Source: Saccharofermentans sp. (GTDB lineage Bacteria > Bacillota > Clostridia > Saccharofermentanales > Saccharofermentanaceae). From it: 33,641 nt of DNA. Of this stretch, positions 23,653 to 31,054 are shown piece after piece. Made by a program: the position numbers and the translations under genes. Positions within the stretch are counted from its first letter, which is position 1; each line of letters starts with the position of its first letter. The notes under the pieces are model-generated. The model was given only the letters and a program-made list of their open reading frames with translations, ran no database searches and was not told the DNA's origin. Location: contig JAILMW010000035.1 of assembly GCA_024692235.1 (NCBI GenBank), positions 1-33,641 of the forward strand, in the 5' to 3' direction.

Positions 23653-25014
23653 TTATCCTAAGGATTCGCGTGCAATTGTGACAAGCTCTTCACAATTATT
23701 CTTGATATCTCCCGCTATGACCTTCTTAAGAAGATCGTCCAGTATCTCCCCCATACGAGGACCCGGAGCAACCCCTAATCCGATCAGGTCGTTTCCGTTT
23801 ATCGCAAGGTCTTTTACACTCAAAGGAACGTCTTCTTCTATAAGTTCCCTGCGGATCTTCGATATGTCTCTTAAGGTATCCATTCTTTTCCTCCCCTTAG
23901 GAGAGTGCGCGATTATGTCTGCGCGCTGCAATATCTCCAACTGATCAAGCAGATCAGAAGGATATTTACACATAAAACGATGTACGCTCCTCTTATCGGG
24001 CTTAACAAATGTGTCATGAAGACGTACGAGATGACCGACACGGTCCCTGAGATCGTTCGAGAACTTAAGCTTATCCGCGACCTCGAGTGCTATCGAAGCA
24101 CTGTACTTGGGATGACCTTTCATATGGCCCTTACCGTCAGCATCGACGGTAAATGTCGCAGGCTTTCCTATGTCGTGGAACAAAGCGGCATAAGAAAGTG
24201 CCTCGTCCCTTCTGTCATCTTCACCCAAAGGGATGTTATCAAGGACACACAAAGTATGTTCCAGCAGATCCAGATGATGGTAATCCGATCTCTGGTCAAA
24301 GCCTTCCATTACCTTTAATTCGGGAATTATGACGGACAGGATGTCCACATTCTCTCTTATGACCCTCGAAGCATCCTGTCCGCAGATGACTCCCGTAAGC
24401 TCCGTCTTTATCCTCTCGGCGGATATTGCTCGAAGAAGATCCTTCTTCTCCAGCATCGCGGACCTTGTATCGGGATCAATATCAAAGCCGAGGACGGAAG
24501 CGAACCTTAGCCCCCTCATGATGCGAAGCGCATCCTCCGAGAAGCGCAGGCCGGGATCTCCCACTGCACGGATCACACGGTCCTTTATGTCCGCTACGCC
24601 TCCGACAGTATCTTTCACATGTCCGTCGGCATCCAGGTACAAGGCATTAACAGTAAAGTCACGACGCTTGACGTCCTCGGTTATATCCTTGGAGAAGGAT
24701 ACGCTGTCCGGATGCCTGGCATCGGAATAATCTCCGTCGGACCTGAATGTTGTTATCTCCAGAAGCTGACCTTCACTCATGACCGTGACGGTACCGTGCT
24801 TAAGGCCTGTCTCGATCAAGGTCCGAAGTCCCGCAGCTTCCATGATGCGTATAACTTCTTCGGGTCTTGCGGAAGAAGCCATATCGTAATCGTGCGGTTC
24901 CTTGCCGCTTATAAGATCTCTCACGGCGCCGCCTACGACATAGGCTTCAAATCCTGCATCGTTTATAAGTCTTATAACTGAAGAACAATAATCGGGAAGC
25001 TTATACTCACACAT
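23653..25014 (-). CDS. cca: CCA-adding tRNA nucleotidyltransferase with HD domain
   Basis: The 453-residue class II nucleotidyltransferase has the GGAVRD motif (28-33), DYD metal pair (D42, D44) and RRDFTVNALY. A C-terminal HD hydrolase part reads LFHDIGKP. It repairs or builds the 3' CCA end of tRNAs; the HD part may add phosphatase or 2',3'-cyclic phosphodiesterase activity, as in some bacteria. ATG 25014 overlaps the stop of the preceding Fe-ADH-like gene by 8 bases, and no clear ribosome binding site is present, so translational coupling is likely. It is the last gene of the fchA-led operon. Confidence 0.92.
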   Translation of the reverse strand: MCEYKLPDYCSSVIRLINDAGFEAYVVGGAVRDLISGKEPHDYDMASSARPEEVIRIMEAAGLRTLIETGLKHGTVTVMSEGQLLEITTFRSDGDYSDARHPDSVSFSKDITEDVKRRDFTVNALYLDADGHVKDTVGGVADIKDRVIRAVGDPGLRFSEDALRIMRGLRFASVLGFDIDPDTRSAMLEKKDLLRAISAERIKTELTGVICGQDASRVIRENVDILSVIIPELKVMEGFDQRSDYHHLDLLEHTLCVLDNIPLGEDDRRDEALSYAALFHDIGKPATFTVDADGKGHMKGHPKYSASIALEVADKLKFSNDLRDRVGHLVRLHDTFVKPDKRSVHRFMCKYPSDLLDQLEILQRADIIAHSPKGRKRMDTLRDISKIRRELIEEDVPLSVKDLAINGNDLIGLGVAPGPRMGEILDDLLKKVIAGDIKNNCEELVTIARESLG

Positions 25015-26194
25015 TGCCGATAGCGGTCATGAGCATATCCGCGAACGCTCTGCTGTCGAGCTTATAAAGATCATAAACACCGGCTGCCTTCTTGACATCC
25101 TCTGATATCTCGAGAGCTTCCTTCTTTGTCATCGCGGGTACGTCTATATTCTCCGAATATTTCTTGCACATAATATCAAGTGCATCTATAAATGTCTGGG
25201 CAGCGCTCTTATCGTCCGCATTCTTCGTGCAGATATTAAGGAATCTTGCAAGATCGGCAAGATCTCTCTCAAGGATCTCCGCTTCGGCTTCAAGAAGGCA
25301 TCTTAATATCCTAAGATAGAGTGCCCCGTGTATATCACCGTATCTCTCGATCATCGCGTGCACCGCAAGATGAGAATAACCTATGCCGGTCATACGAAGA
25401 GAAAGTCCGGCACAAAGACCGCCTGCCGTCAGCTTATACCTCAAGTAGGGATCCTCCTGGTTCATCTTTACGGAAGGGATATTGGAATACAAGGTAACGC
25501 AAGCATTGACGGCATCTGCCCTGTAAAGAGGACTATATGAAGACACGGGAGATATATATGCCTCGATCGCTTCACAGAAAGCCGTAAGCGCACTGTCCGT
25601 CGCTACATTATGGTCGGTCCTCATGGAAAAGTCCGTATCGATAACTACCATTGAAGGTACGATCAGACTGCTCCTGACCATCGTCCACTTACCGGAAGGC
25701 TCTGATATAAATTCCGCAAAGGGCGTAGCCGCGGAAGCTCCGGCATCGGTAACGATACAACACAACCTGCCTTTACCGGGGCGAACCTTTCCGTCTCCTG
25801 CTAATTCCACCGCACTCTTGGGATTGTTGTTGCCGCCAAGCGCAAGAGCCATCTTACCGCAATCGATGGCGCCTGTGCCTCCGATCGCGATCATGGTGTC
25901 GCAGTTATATTCCTTGAACATCTTGCCGCAGGCTTCAACTTCACTTTGCTTAAGAAGAGCATCCGCCTTTTCAAATACAAACGAGCGGATCCCTTCGGCT
26001 TCGATCTTCTTTATAAGGTTCTCATAGGATCTGTAGCGGAGAACTGCCCTGGAACAGATGATAAGTATCCTCCTGGCGCCCTTCGACTTCAGATCCGAAG
26101 GCAGCTCCATAGCCGCGCCGCTTCCTGAAAATATCTGTTGCGGTTCGAATACGGCTTTGGCGGAATAATCTATGTAGCTTCCCTTCTTGGCCAT
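25007..26194 (-). CDS. Divergent iron-containing alcohol dehydrogenase family protein
   Basis: The 395-residue protein has the fold order of group III alcohol dehydrogenases. The nucleotide motif reads IGGTGAIDCGK instead of the usual GGGSxxDxAK. The ligand region reads ATDSALTAFCEAIEAYIS where typical members read GMDALTHAIEAY; aligned from the IEAY end, the metal-binding Asp and His appear as Thr and Glu. The two later His ligands seem kept (AVHAM and DIHGA). It may use a different metal, or none, or have lost dehydrogenase activity. It starts 5 bases after thrH and overlaps cca by 8 bases. The substrate is unknown. Family membership is secure; the ligand reading comes from an alignment by eye. 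Confidence 0.82.
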   Translation of the reverse strand: MAKKGSYIDYSAKAVFEPQQIFSGSGAAMELPSDLKSKGARRILIICSRAVLRYRSYENLIKKIEAEGIRSFVFEKADALLKQSEVEACGKMFKEYNCDTMIAIGGTGAIDCGKMALALGGNNNPKSAVELAGDGKVRPGKGRLCCIVTDAGASAATPFAEFISEPSGKWTMVRSSLIVPSMVVIDTDFSMRTDHNVATDSALTAFCEAIEAYISPVSSYSPLYRADAVNACVTLYSNIPSVKMNQEDPYLRYKLTAGGLCAGLSLRMTGIGYSHLAVHAMIERYGDIHGALYLRILRCLLEAEAEILERDLADLARFLNICTKNADDKSAAQTFIDALDIMCKKYSENIDVPAMTKKEALEISEDVKKAAGVYDLYKLDSRAFADMLMTAIGNV

Positions 26195-26199
26195 CTTTA

Positions 26200-26802
26200 T
26201 TACTTAAGTGCAGCCTTGATAGCCTTAAGGAACTCGTCGAACTCTTCAAATGCCGGAAGATCGGGATTATCTTTCTTGATCTGCTCTGTGCTCCTGAAGA
26301 GGAATCCCGCACGGCTTGCCTTGATCATTGCAAGGTCATTGAAGCTGTCGCCTGCCGCGATAGTCTCGAATCCCATGGACTGCAGAGCCTTTACCGTCGT
26401 AAGCTTGGACTTCTCGCATCTCATCTTGAAACCCGTGATCTCACCGTTATCCGCTACCTCGAGAGTATTGCAGAACAATGTGGGATAGTTAAGCTTAGCC
26501 ATAAGGGGCATTGCAAACTGAGTAAATGTATCGCTGATGATTATTACCTGTGCTTCCTTACGAAGTTCATCCAGGAACTCCCTTGCACCGGGAAGGGGAT
26601 CGATCCTGGAGATCGTCTCCTGTATCTCCTTAAGGCCGAGACCGTGCTCCTTGAGAACACCTAATCTCCACTTCATGAGCTTATCGTAATCGGGCTCGTC
26701 CCTCGTAGTCTTCTTGAGTTCGGGAATACCGGACTCCTCTGCAAATGCGATCCAGATCTCGGGAACGAGAACACCTTCCATATCAAGACAAACAATATCC
26801 AT
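26200..26802 (-). CDS. thrH: Bifunctional phosphoserine phosphatase / homoserine phosphotransferase, ThrH type
   Basis: The 200-residue HAD-family protein closely resembles Pseudomonas ThrH: CLDMEGVLVPEIWIAFAEES at the N-terminus (catalytic D7, with Glu at position 9 as in ThrH rather than Asp), TTRDEPDYDKLMKWRL, IISDTF and AAGDSFND. ThrH removes phosphate from phosphoserine and can pass it to homoserine, so it can serve Ser and Thr synthesis. Beside fchA and folD, serine supply for one-carbon units is a sensible role (inference). Ribosome binding site GGAGG lies 8 bases upstream. It is separated by 19 bases from the rlmD-like gene. Confidence 0.92.
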   Translation of the reverse strand: MDIVCLDMEGVLVPEIWIAFAEESGIPELKKTTRDEPDYDKLMKWRLGVLKEHGLGLKEIQETISRIDPLPGAREFLDELRKEAQVIIISDTFTQFAMPLMAKLNYPTLFCNTLEVADNGEITGFKMRCEKSKLTTVKALQSMGFETIAAGDSFNDLAMIKASRAGFLFRSTEQIKKDNPDLPAFEEFDEFLKAIKAALK

Positions 26803-26821
26803 ATCTTTTATCCTCCGAAGT

Positions 26822-28045
26822 TTATTTTACATACTTATCGAGCTTGTGTGCAAGAGCCATATCCTTAGCATCGTCAGCTCTTTCAAGGAGCGTTACCGAC
26901 TCCAGTGCATCCGTCCACGGAAACATATCCACAGGCACGGAGCTTACTGCCTTATAGCCTTCCTTAGAGAAGATCTTAAGGTCTCTTGCCAGTGTTACGG
27001 GATCACATGAGATGTACACTGCCTTTCGAGCACGAAGACGGCTTACTGCACTTATGAACTCCCTCGTAGTGCCGCTTCTTGGCGGATCCAGAAGCACCAC
27101 ATCGAAGGTCTCTCTTTCCGCTGCGGCCTTGTTTATATAAGCTGTAGCATCTCCTCTTACAAAATCTATATTGGAGATGCCGTTCATCTTTTTATTTACG
27201 AGAGCATCCGCGACGGCGCTTCTGTTGTACTCGACTCCGATCACCTCGCCGCAGAACTTACTTGCCACCATACCTATGGTACCTATTCCGCAGTAGGCAT
27301 CCAGCACCTTATCTTCCGCACCGAGTGCCGCTTTGGAGATAGCTTCCGCGTAGAGCTTCTCCGTCTGCCTGTGGTTTACCTGATAGAATGAATCCGCAGA
27401 GATCTTGAACTTAAGTCCGCAGAGCTCATCTACTATATACCCCTTGCCGTAAACGGTCTCAAACTTATCTCCGAGGATCATGGAATCGGTCCTCTTATTA
27501 ATGTTGATGACAACAGACGTTATGTCCGGGTCAGTCTTTAGGAGCTTGGAGATAAAGTTCTTCTTACCGGGAAAGAACGTATCCGCATTTACAAGGACAA
27601 CTAATATCTCACCCGTCTGCTCGGCTACCCTTATAAGGATCCTCCTCATAAGTCCGCGCCTTGTCCTCTCGTCATATACGGGAAGCTTGAACTCGGTTAT
27701 GAGTTTTCTTACATCCTTTATTATCTTAGCCGCAGCCTTGTTCTCTATAAGACAGTCGTCATTAGGGACTATCCTGTGAGACCCCTGCGAATACGTACCG
27801 GATATTATCCTTCCGCGATCTCTCCCCAAGGCAGCATGCACCTTGTTCCTGTAGAAAAAAGGATCATCTGCGCCGATTATCGGCTCCTTTATGCAGTCGA
27901 TATCCTTAAGGAGCTTCTCGAAATGCTCCTGCTTACGCTCCAGCTGCTGCTTATAAGAGAGCCCCATATAAACGCAGCTGCCACAGAGCTGCGCCTTCAT
28001 GCAGGCGTTTACCGCATTCTTATCAGAGGATCGTTCTTGAGGCAT
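26822..28045 (-). CDS. rlmD: 23S rRNA (uracil-5-)-methyltransferase, RlmD/RumA family
   Basis: The 407-residue SAM-dependent enzyme makes 5-methyluridine in 23S rRNA; Gram-positive homologues (RlmCD) can modify two positions. It shows Cys ligands for a 4Fe-4S cluster (C15, C21, C24 and C98), the SAM site DAYCGIGTIG, LLDPPRSGT, and the catalytic Cys in YISCDPVTLARDL. The protein starts directly at the cluster region, so the N-terminal TRAM domain of E. coli RlmD is missing. The start at 28045 overlaps folD by 23 bases and lacks a good ribosome binding site. A later ATG would lose C15, which favours the first. Confidence 0.9.
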   Translation of the reverse strand: MPQERSSDKNAVNACMKAQLCGSCVYMGLSYKQQLERKQEHFEKLLKDIDCIKEPIIGADDPFFYRNKVHAALGRDRGRIISGTYSQGSHRIVPNDDCLIENKAAAKIIKDVRKLITEFKLPVYDERTRRGLMRRILIRVAEQTGEILVVLVNADTFFPGKKNFISKLLKTDPDITSVVININKRTDSMILGDKFETVYGKGYIVDELCGLKFKISADSFYQVNHRQTEKLYAEAISKAALGAEDKVLDAYCGIGTIGMVASKFCGEVIGVEYNRSAVADALVNKKMNGISNIDFVRGDATAYINKAAAERETFDVVLLDPPRSGTTREFISAVSRLRARKAVYISCDPVTLARDLKIFSKEGYKAVSSVPVDMFPWTDALESVTLLERADDAKDMALAHKLDKYVK

Positions 28046-28871
28046 TTGTCACTGTATTCTTAAGAAGCACTGACGTCGTAACAGAACCTACACCCCTGGG
28101 TACGGGTGTAATGGAGTCAACTGTCTCGGATACTCCTGCGAAGTCAACATCGCCGCAGAGCTTTCCTTCCTCGTCAACGTTCATGCCGACGTCGAGGACT
28201 ATCTGACCGGGCCTAACGAAGTCAGAAGTAACCATCTTAGCTACGCCTGCAGCTGCTACGATAATATCCGCAGCCTGACACTCTGCCTTAAGGTCTGCCG
28301 TCTTTGTGTGGCATACCGTAACAGTGGCATTGGCACCTATGAGCATAAGAGCAACGGGCTTACCGATAACAAGGCTTCTTCCTATTACGGTGATCTTCTT
28401 GCCCTTTGTCTCGATACCGTAGTAGGAGATCATCTCCATAACGGCCTGAGCGGTACAGGGTGCGAATCCGTCCTTGTCACCTGCGAAGAGCTTTGCCATA
28501 TTGGCATTACCCATGCAGTCAACGTCCTTGCCGGAACTTATGGTATTAACGATATTCTTATCCGTTAAATGCTTGGGAAGAGGTCTGAAGAGAAGGATGC
28601 CGTGGATCTCGCTGTCGTTATCCAGAGCCTTAACGGTCTCATCGAGATCTTCCTGGGATACATCCTCGGGAAGCTCAACTACCGTGACCTGACAGTTCAT
28701 GTCGGAGAACTTCTTCTTGATGCCTCTTTCATATGCGAGATCGTCTTCTCTGGCTCCTACCCTGACTACGGCGAGAGTAGGAACGATACCCTTACCTTCG
28801 AGATCTGCAATAGTACCCTTGAGGCTCTCGTTAATTGAATCTCCTACGGGCTTACCTAATAATTCTGTCAT
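28023..28871 (-). CDS. folD: Methylenetetrahydrofolate dehydrogenase / methenyltetrahydrofolate cyclohydrolase
   Basis: The 282-residue FolD interconverts methylene-, methenyl- and formyl-tetrahydrofolate in the cytoplasm. It carries VRVGAREDDLAYERGIKKK (Y47, K52), PLPKHL, GKDVDCMG, GFAPCTAQAV, the nucleotide motif GRSLVIGKP and TPVPRGVGSVTTSVLL. In E. coli the catalytic pair is Y52/K56 with three residues between. Here a Lys comes five positions after the Tyr, in the AYERG wording that I recall from other clostridial FolD proteins. The start overlaps fchA by 4 bases (ATGA), and GGAGG lies 9 bases upstream. Confidence 0.93.
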   Translation of the reverse strand: MTELLGKPVGDSINESLKGTIADLEGKGIVPTLAVVRVGAREDDLAYERGIKKKFSDMNCQVTVVELPEDVSQEDLDETVKALDNDSEIHGILLFRPLPKHLTDKNIVNTISSGKDVDCMGNANMAKLFAGDKDGFAPCTAQAVMEMISYYGIETKGKKITVIGRSLVIGKPVALMLIGANATVTVCHTKTADLKAECQAADIIVAAAGVAKMVTSDFVRPGQIVLDVGMNVDEEGKLCGDVDFAGVSETVDSITPVPRGVGSVTTSVLLKNTVTNASRTIL

Positions 28872-29482
28872 GCCTTTAATCCTCCGAGTACGTCATTATA
28901 TGCCTTGTCGCATCTGTCGCAGACAGTCTTCACGATAGCATCCGTCTTCTCATTAACGGAAGCGGCATATTCTCTGTCCTTCATGAGCTTAGTGTTGATA
29001 TATACATTCATGGAAGCGCCGCATACTGCCGCCCTGCACGCTGCTGCCGCAACTCCGACATCACTTATGGCAAGACGTGAGCCCTTAACTGCCAGCTCCT
29101 CAATGATAAGAGATACATCATTCATCGTCTCTACGATCTCGAAAGGAGCATCACTTGCAACCTTAAGTGCATTCTCAAGAAGCTCGTCTCTGCCGGGCTC
29201 TTCCTTAGGAATGGAATAAGCTTTTGCCAGAGGCTCAAAAGCATCAGCATCCTTCTGCATGAGATCTGCGATCTTATCGGTAAGTACTGCAGTGTCCTTT
29301 AAGATCCTTTCGATATCACCCTGATACTCGGCGTACTTCTTCTTACCTGTAGTAAGGTTAGCTACCATAGAGCACAGCGCGGAAGACACGGAACCCATGA
29401 GGGCACTGGCTCCTCCGCCTCCGGGTACGGGTGCACCGGAACTTAATTCTTCAAGAAACAGATCAATGGTCTTCTCTCTCAT
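28868..29482 (-). CDS. fchA: Methenyltetrahydrofolate cyclohydrolase / cyclodeaminase, FchA family
   Basis: The 204-residue helical protein of the formiminotransferase-cyclodeaminase C-terminal family carries PVPGGGGASALMGSVSSAL (about 18-36), the glycine-rich hallmark. In Clostridia the stand-alone form, FchA, catalyses the methenyl-THF cyclohydrolase step beside FolD; in histidine degraders it deaminates formimino-THF. No ftcD or hut genes are seen, which favours FchA. GAGG lies 11 bases before ATG. It is the first gene of the operon fchA-folD-rlmD-thrH-Fe-ADH-like-cca. Confidence 0.9.
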   Translation of the reverse strand: MREKTIDLFLEELSSGAPVPGGGGASALMGSVSSALCSMVANLTTGKKKYAEYQGDIERILKDTAVLTDKIADLMQKDADAFEPLAKAYSIPKEEPGRDELLENALKVASDAPFEIVETMNDVSLIIEELAVKGSRLAISDVGVAAAACRAAVCGASMNVYINTKLMKDREYAASVNEKTDAIVKTVCDRCDKAYNDVLGGLKA

Positions 29483-29519
29483 ATTTATCTTTACCTCTAT
29501 TACTTAAAAATACGTCCCT

Positions 29520-29548
29520 ATTATATACGAAAGCAAAAGGACTGTCTT
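29520..29548 (-). promoter_or_regulatory. Promoter of the fchA-led six-gene operon
   Basis: On the minus strand AAGACA (29543-29548) and a perfect TATAAT (29520-29525) are spaced 17 bp. The -35 overlaps one arm of the upstream terminator stem. The leader would be about 30 bases. Confidence 0.55.
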
Positions 29549-29570
29549 TCTAAGTTGAAGACAGTCCTTT
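29533..29570 (-). terminator. Rho-independent terminator of the NlpC/P60 gene
   Basis: AAAGGACTGTCTT pairs with AAGACAGTCCTTT over 13 bp with a 9-base loop, followed on the minus strand by TGCTTTC. The T-run is imperfect. Confidence 0.75.
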
Positions 29571-29593
29571 GATGATTTGTTGTTTAATACGTC

Positions 29594-30889
29594 TTAGCCG
29601 ACGATCCTTCTTATGGTAAGGATAGGCATCATGTCGAGGCTTCCGTATCTTACGTTACCTCTCGAGTTGGAAGCATGGATGACCTGGCCTCCGCCTACGT
29701 AGATAGCTACGTGTCCGCAGTATCCTCCGCCGTAGTCATAACATACGATATCACCCGGCTGGATATTGTCACGGCTAACTTCCTGACCATAGTTAACAAG
29801 AGAGTTCGCATAGTGAGGGAGTCCTCCGACGCCTACCTGTCTGTAGCAATATACTACAAGGCCCGAGCAGTCAACACCGGATGTGGATTCACCGCAGTAT
29901 ACATATGCTACTCCAAGCATGCTCTCTGCAACGCTTACTACGCTGGAGCCGTTAGCACCGGTAATGATAGGTGTGCTGCCGAAGGAGTAGCTTCCGCCAC
30001 CACCGCCGCCGGAAGAAGATCCGCCTCCTCCACCGCCGCCACCGGACGATGTTCTGGGAACGGGTGTAGGAGTAGGTGTGGGAGGAGGTGTCTGAGTGGT
30101 GTAAGAGATATAAACATATCCGTGAAGACCACTGTCTGTAGTTACCTCGTACCACTTATCCGCGATACCCGTACAATGAAGTCTTGTCTCATCAGGAAGC
30201 GTAGCAACAAGCTCTGCTGATGTGCTGGGCTCTGCACGAAGTGAGAGTGAATCCGTATCAACCCATACTGTTCTGTCGATGGCGATCCAGATCATCTCAT
30301 AGGACAATGTGCTCGTAAGTACGTATCCTTCAAGTCCATCAGAAGTCTGTACCCTGGACCATGTATCACCGATAGCAAGTCTGGTAACACCTTCACCTGT
30401 AGCAAGCGTATCCAGAGTATTGGAATCCATTACGGGAGTCTCTTTAAGGATGGAATTATCTGCCGCTATATAGAGATACTCTCCTTCGGGAGCGGGAGCG
30501 AAATACTGTGTATCCAAAAGCTCGATGGGAAGTCCTGCTTCGTCGTAATTCTGGAATACCATGTACGCGGGAACATCCGAATAAGATACTTCCGTCTCCT
30601 CAGGGGGCTCATATCCTTCTTCGTAGGAAGCCTGGATGAGGGTACCCTGACCTGCCTGTATAAGGCCTGCATCAGCTTCAGCCTGAGCCTGCTCCATAGC
30701 AGCTTCCGCCGCAAGCTGTTCTTCGGTCTTTTCTTCTTCGGGGAATGTAGCTGCATATGCTCTTCTTACTCGAAGTGCCGGACTCACACCGTCACGCATG
30801 CCTACCGGAAGGCAAAGGACCGGTATCGCTACTGATATGCAAACAACTATCGCCAATATATACTGTCTGGCATTTTTCTTGAAAGCCAT
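29594..30889 (-). CDS. Secreted SH3 / NlpC-P60 peptidoglycan endopeptidase
   Basis: The 431-residue product has a signal peptide (hydrophobic 10-30, cleavage near AYA at 46). A Glu/Ala-rich segment (50-100) is followed by two bacterial SH3 domains (about 138-197 and 205-263). Then come a Pro-Thr stretch and a poly-Gly/Ser hinge (267-300), and an NlpC/P60 domain (about 312-431). Catalytic residues are C341 (DCSGL), H393 (GHVAIYVG) and H405 (VIHAS). It should cut D-gamma-Glu to diamino-acid bonds in wall peptides during growth or separation. Ribosome binding site AAGGAG lies 6 bases before ATG. It is monocistronic between terminators. The upstream region holds two inverted repeats (see findings). 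Confidence 0.92.
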   Translation of the reverse strand: MAFKKNARQYILAIVVCISVAIPVLCLPVGMRDGVSPALRVRRAYAATFPEEEKTEEQLAAEAAMEQAQAEADAGLIQAGQGTLIQASYEEGYEPPEETEVSYSDVPAYMVFQNYDEAGLPIELLDTQYFAPAPEGEYLYIAADNSILKETPVMDSNTLDTLATGEGVTRLAIGDTWSRVQTSDGLEGYVLTSTLSYEMIWIAIDRTVWVDTDSLSLRAEPSTSAELVATLPDETRLHCTGIADKWYEVTTDSGLHGYVYISYTTQTPPPTPTPTPVPRTSSGGGGGGGGSSSGGGGGGSYSFGSTPIITGANGSSVVSVAESMLGVAYVYCGESTSGVDCSGLVVYCYRQVGVGGLPHYANSLVNYGQEVSRDNIQPGDIVCYDYGGGYCGHVAIYVGGGQVIHASNSRGNVRYGSLDMMPILTIRRIVG

Positions 30890-30997
30890 AAGTTCTCCTT
30901 TGTTACAGTTATATTACCTGCCATACCATTATACACGCCCAGTCAAGTCAATATAAGGCTATATTGTATCAAGCACTTGAACTATAGTTCCCGAGCA

Positions 30998-31032
30998 GAA
31001 AAAACTGCCCCGAACATTACGTTCGAGGCAGT
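30998..31032 (-). terminator. Rho-independent terminator after rpoC
   Basis: ACTGCCTCGAAC (31021-31032 in minus sense) pairs with GTTCGGGGCAGT (31004-31015) around a 5-base loop, one G-T pair, followed by TTTTTT. Confidence 0.9.
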
Positions 31033-31054
31033 CTTATTATAGATCTTTCAGTTA

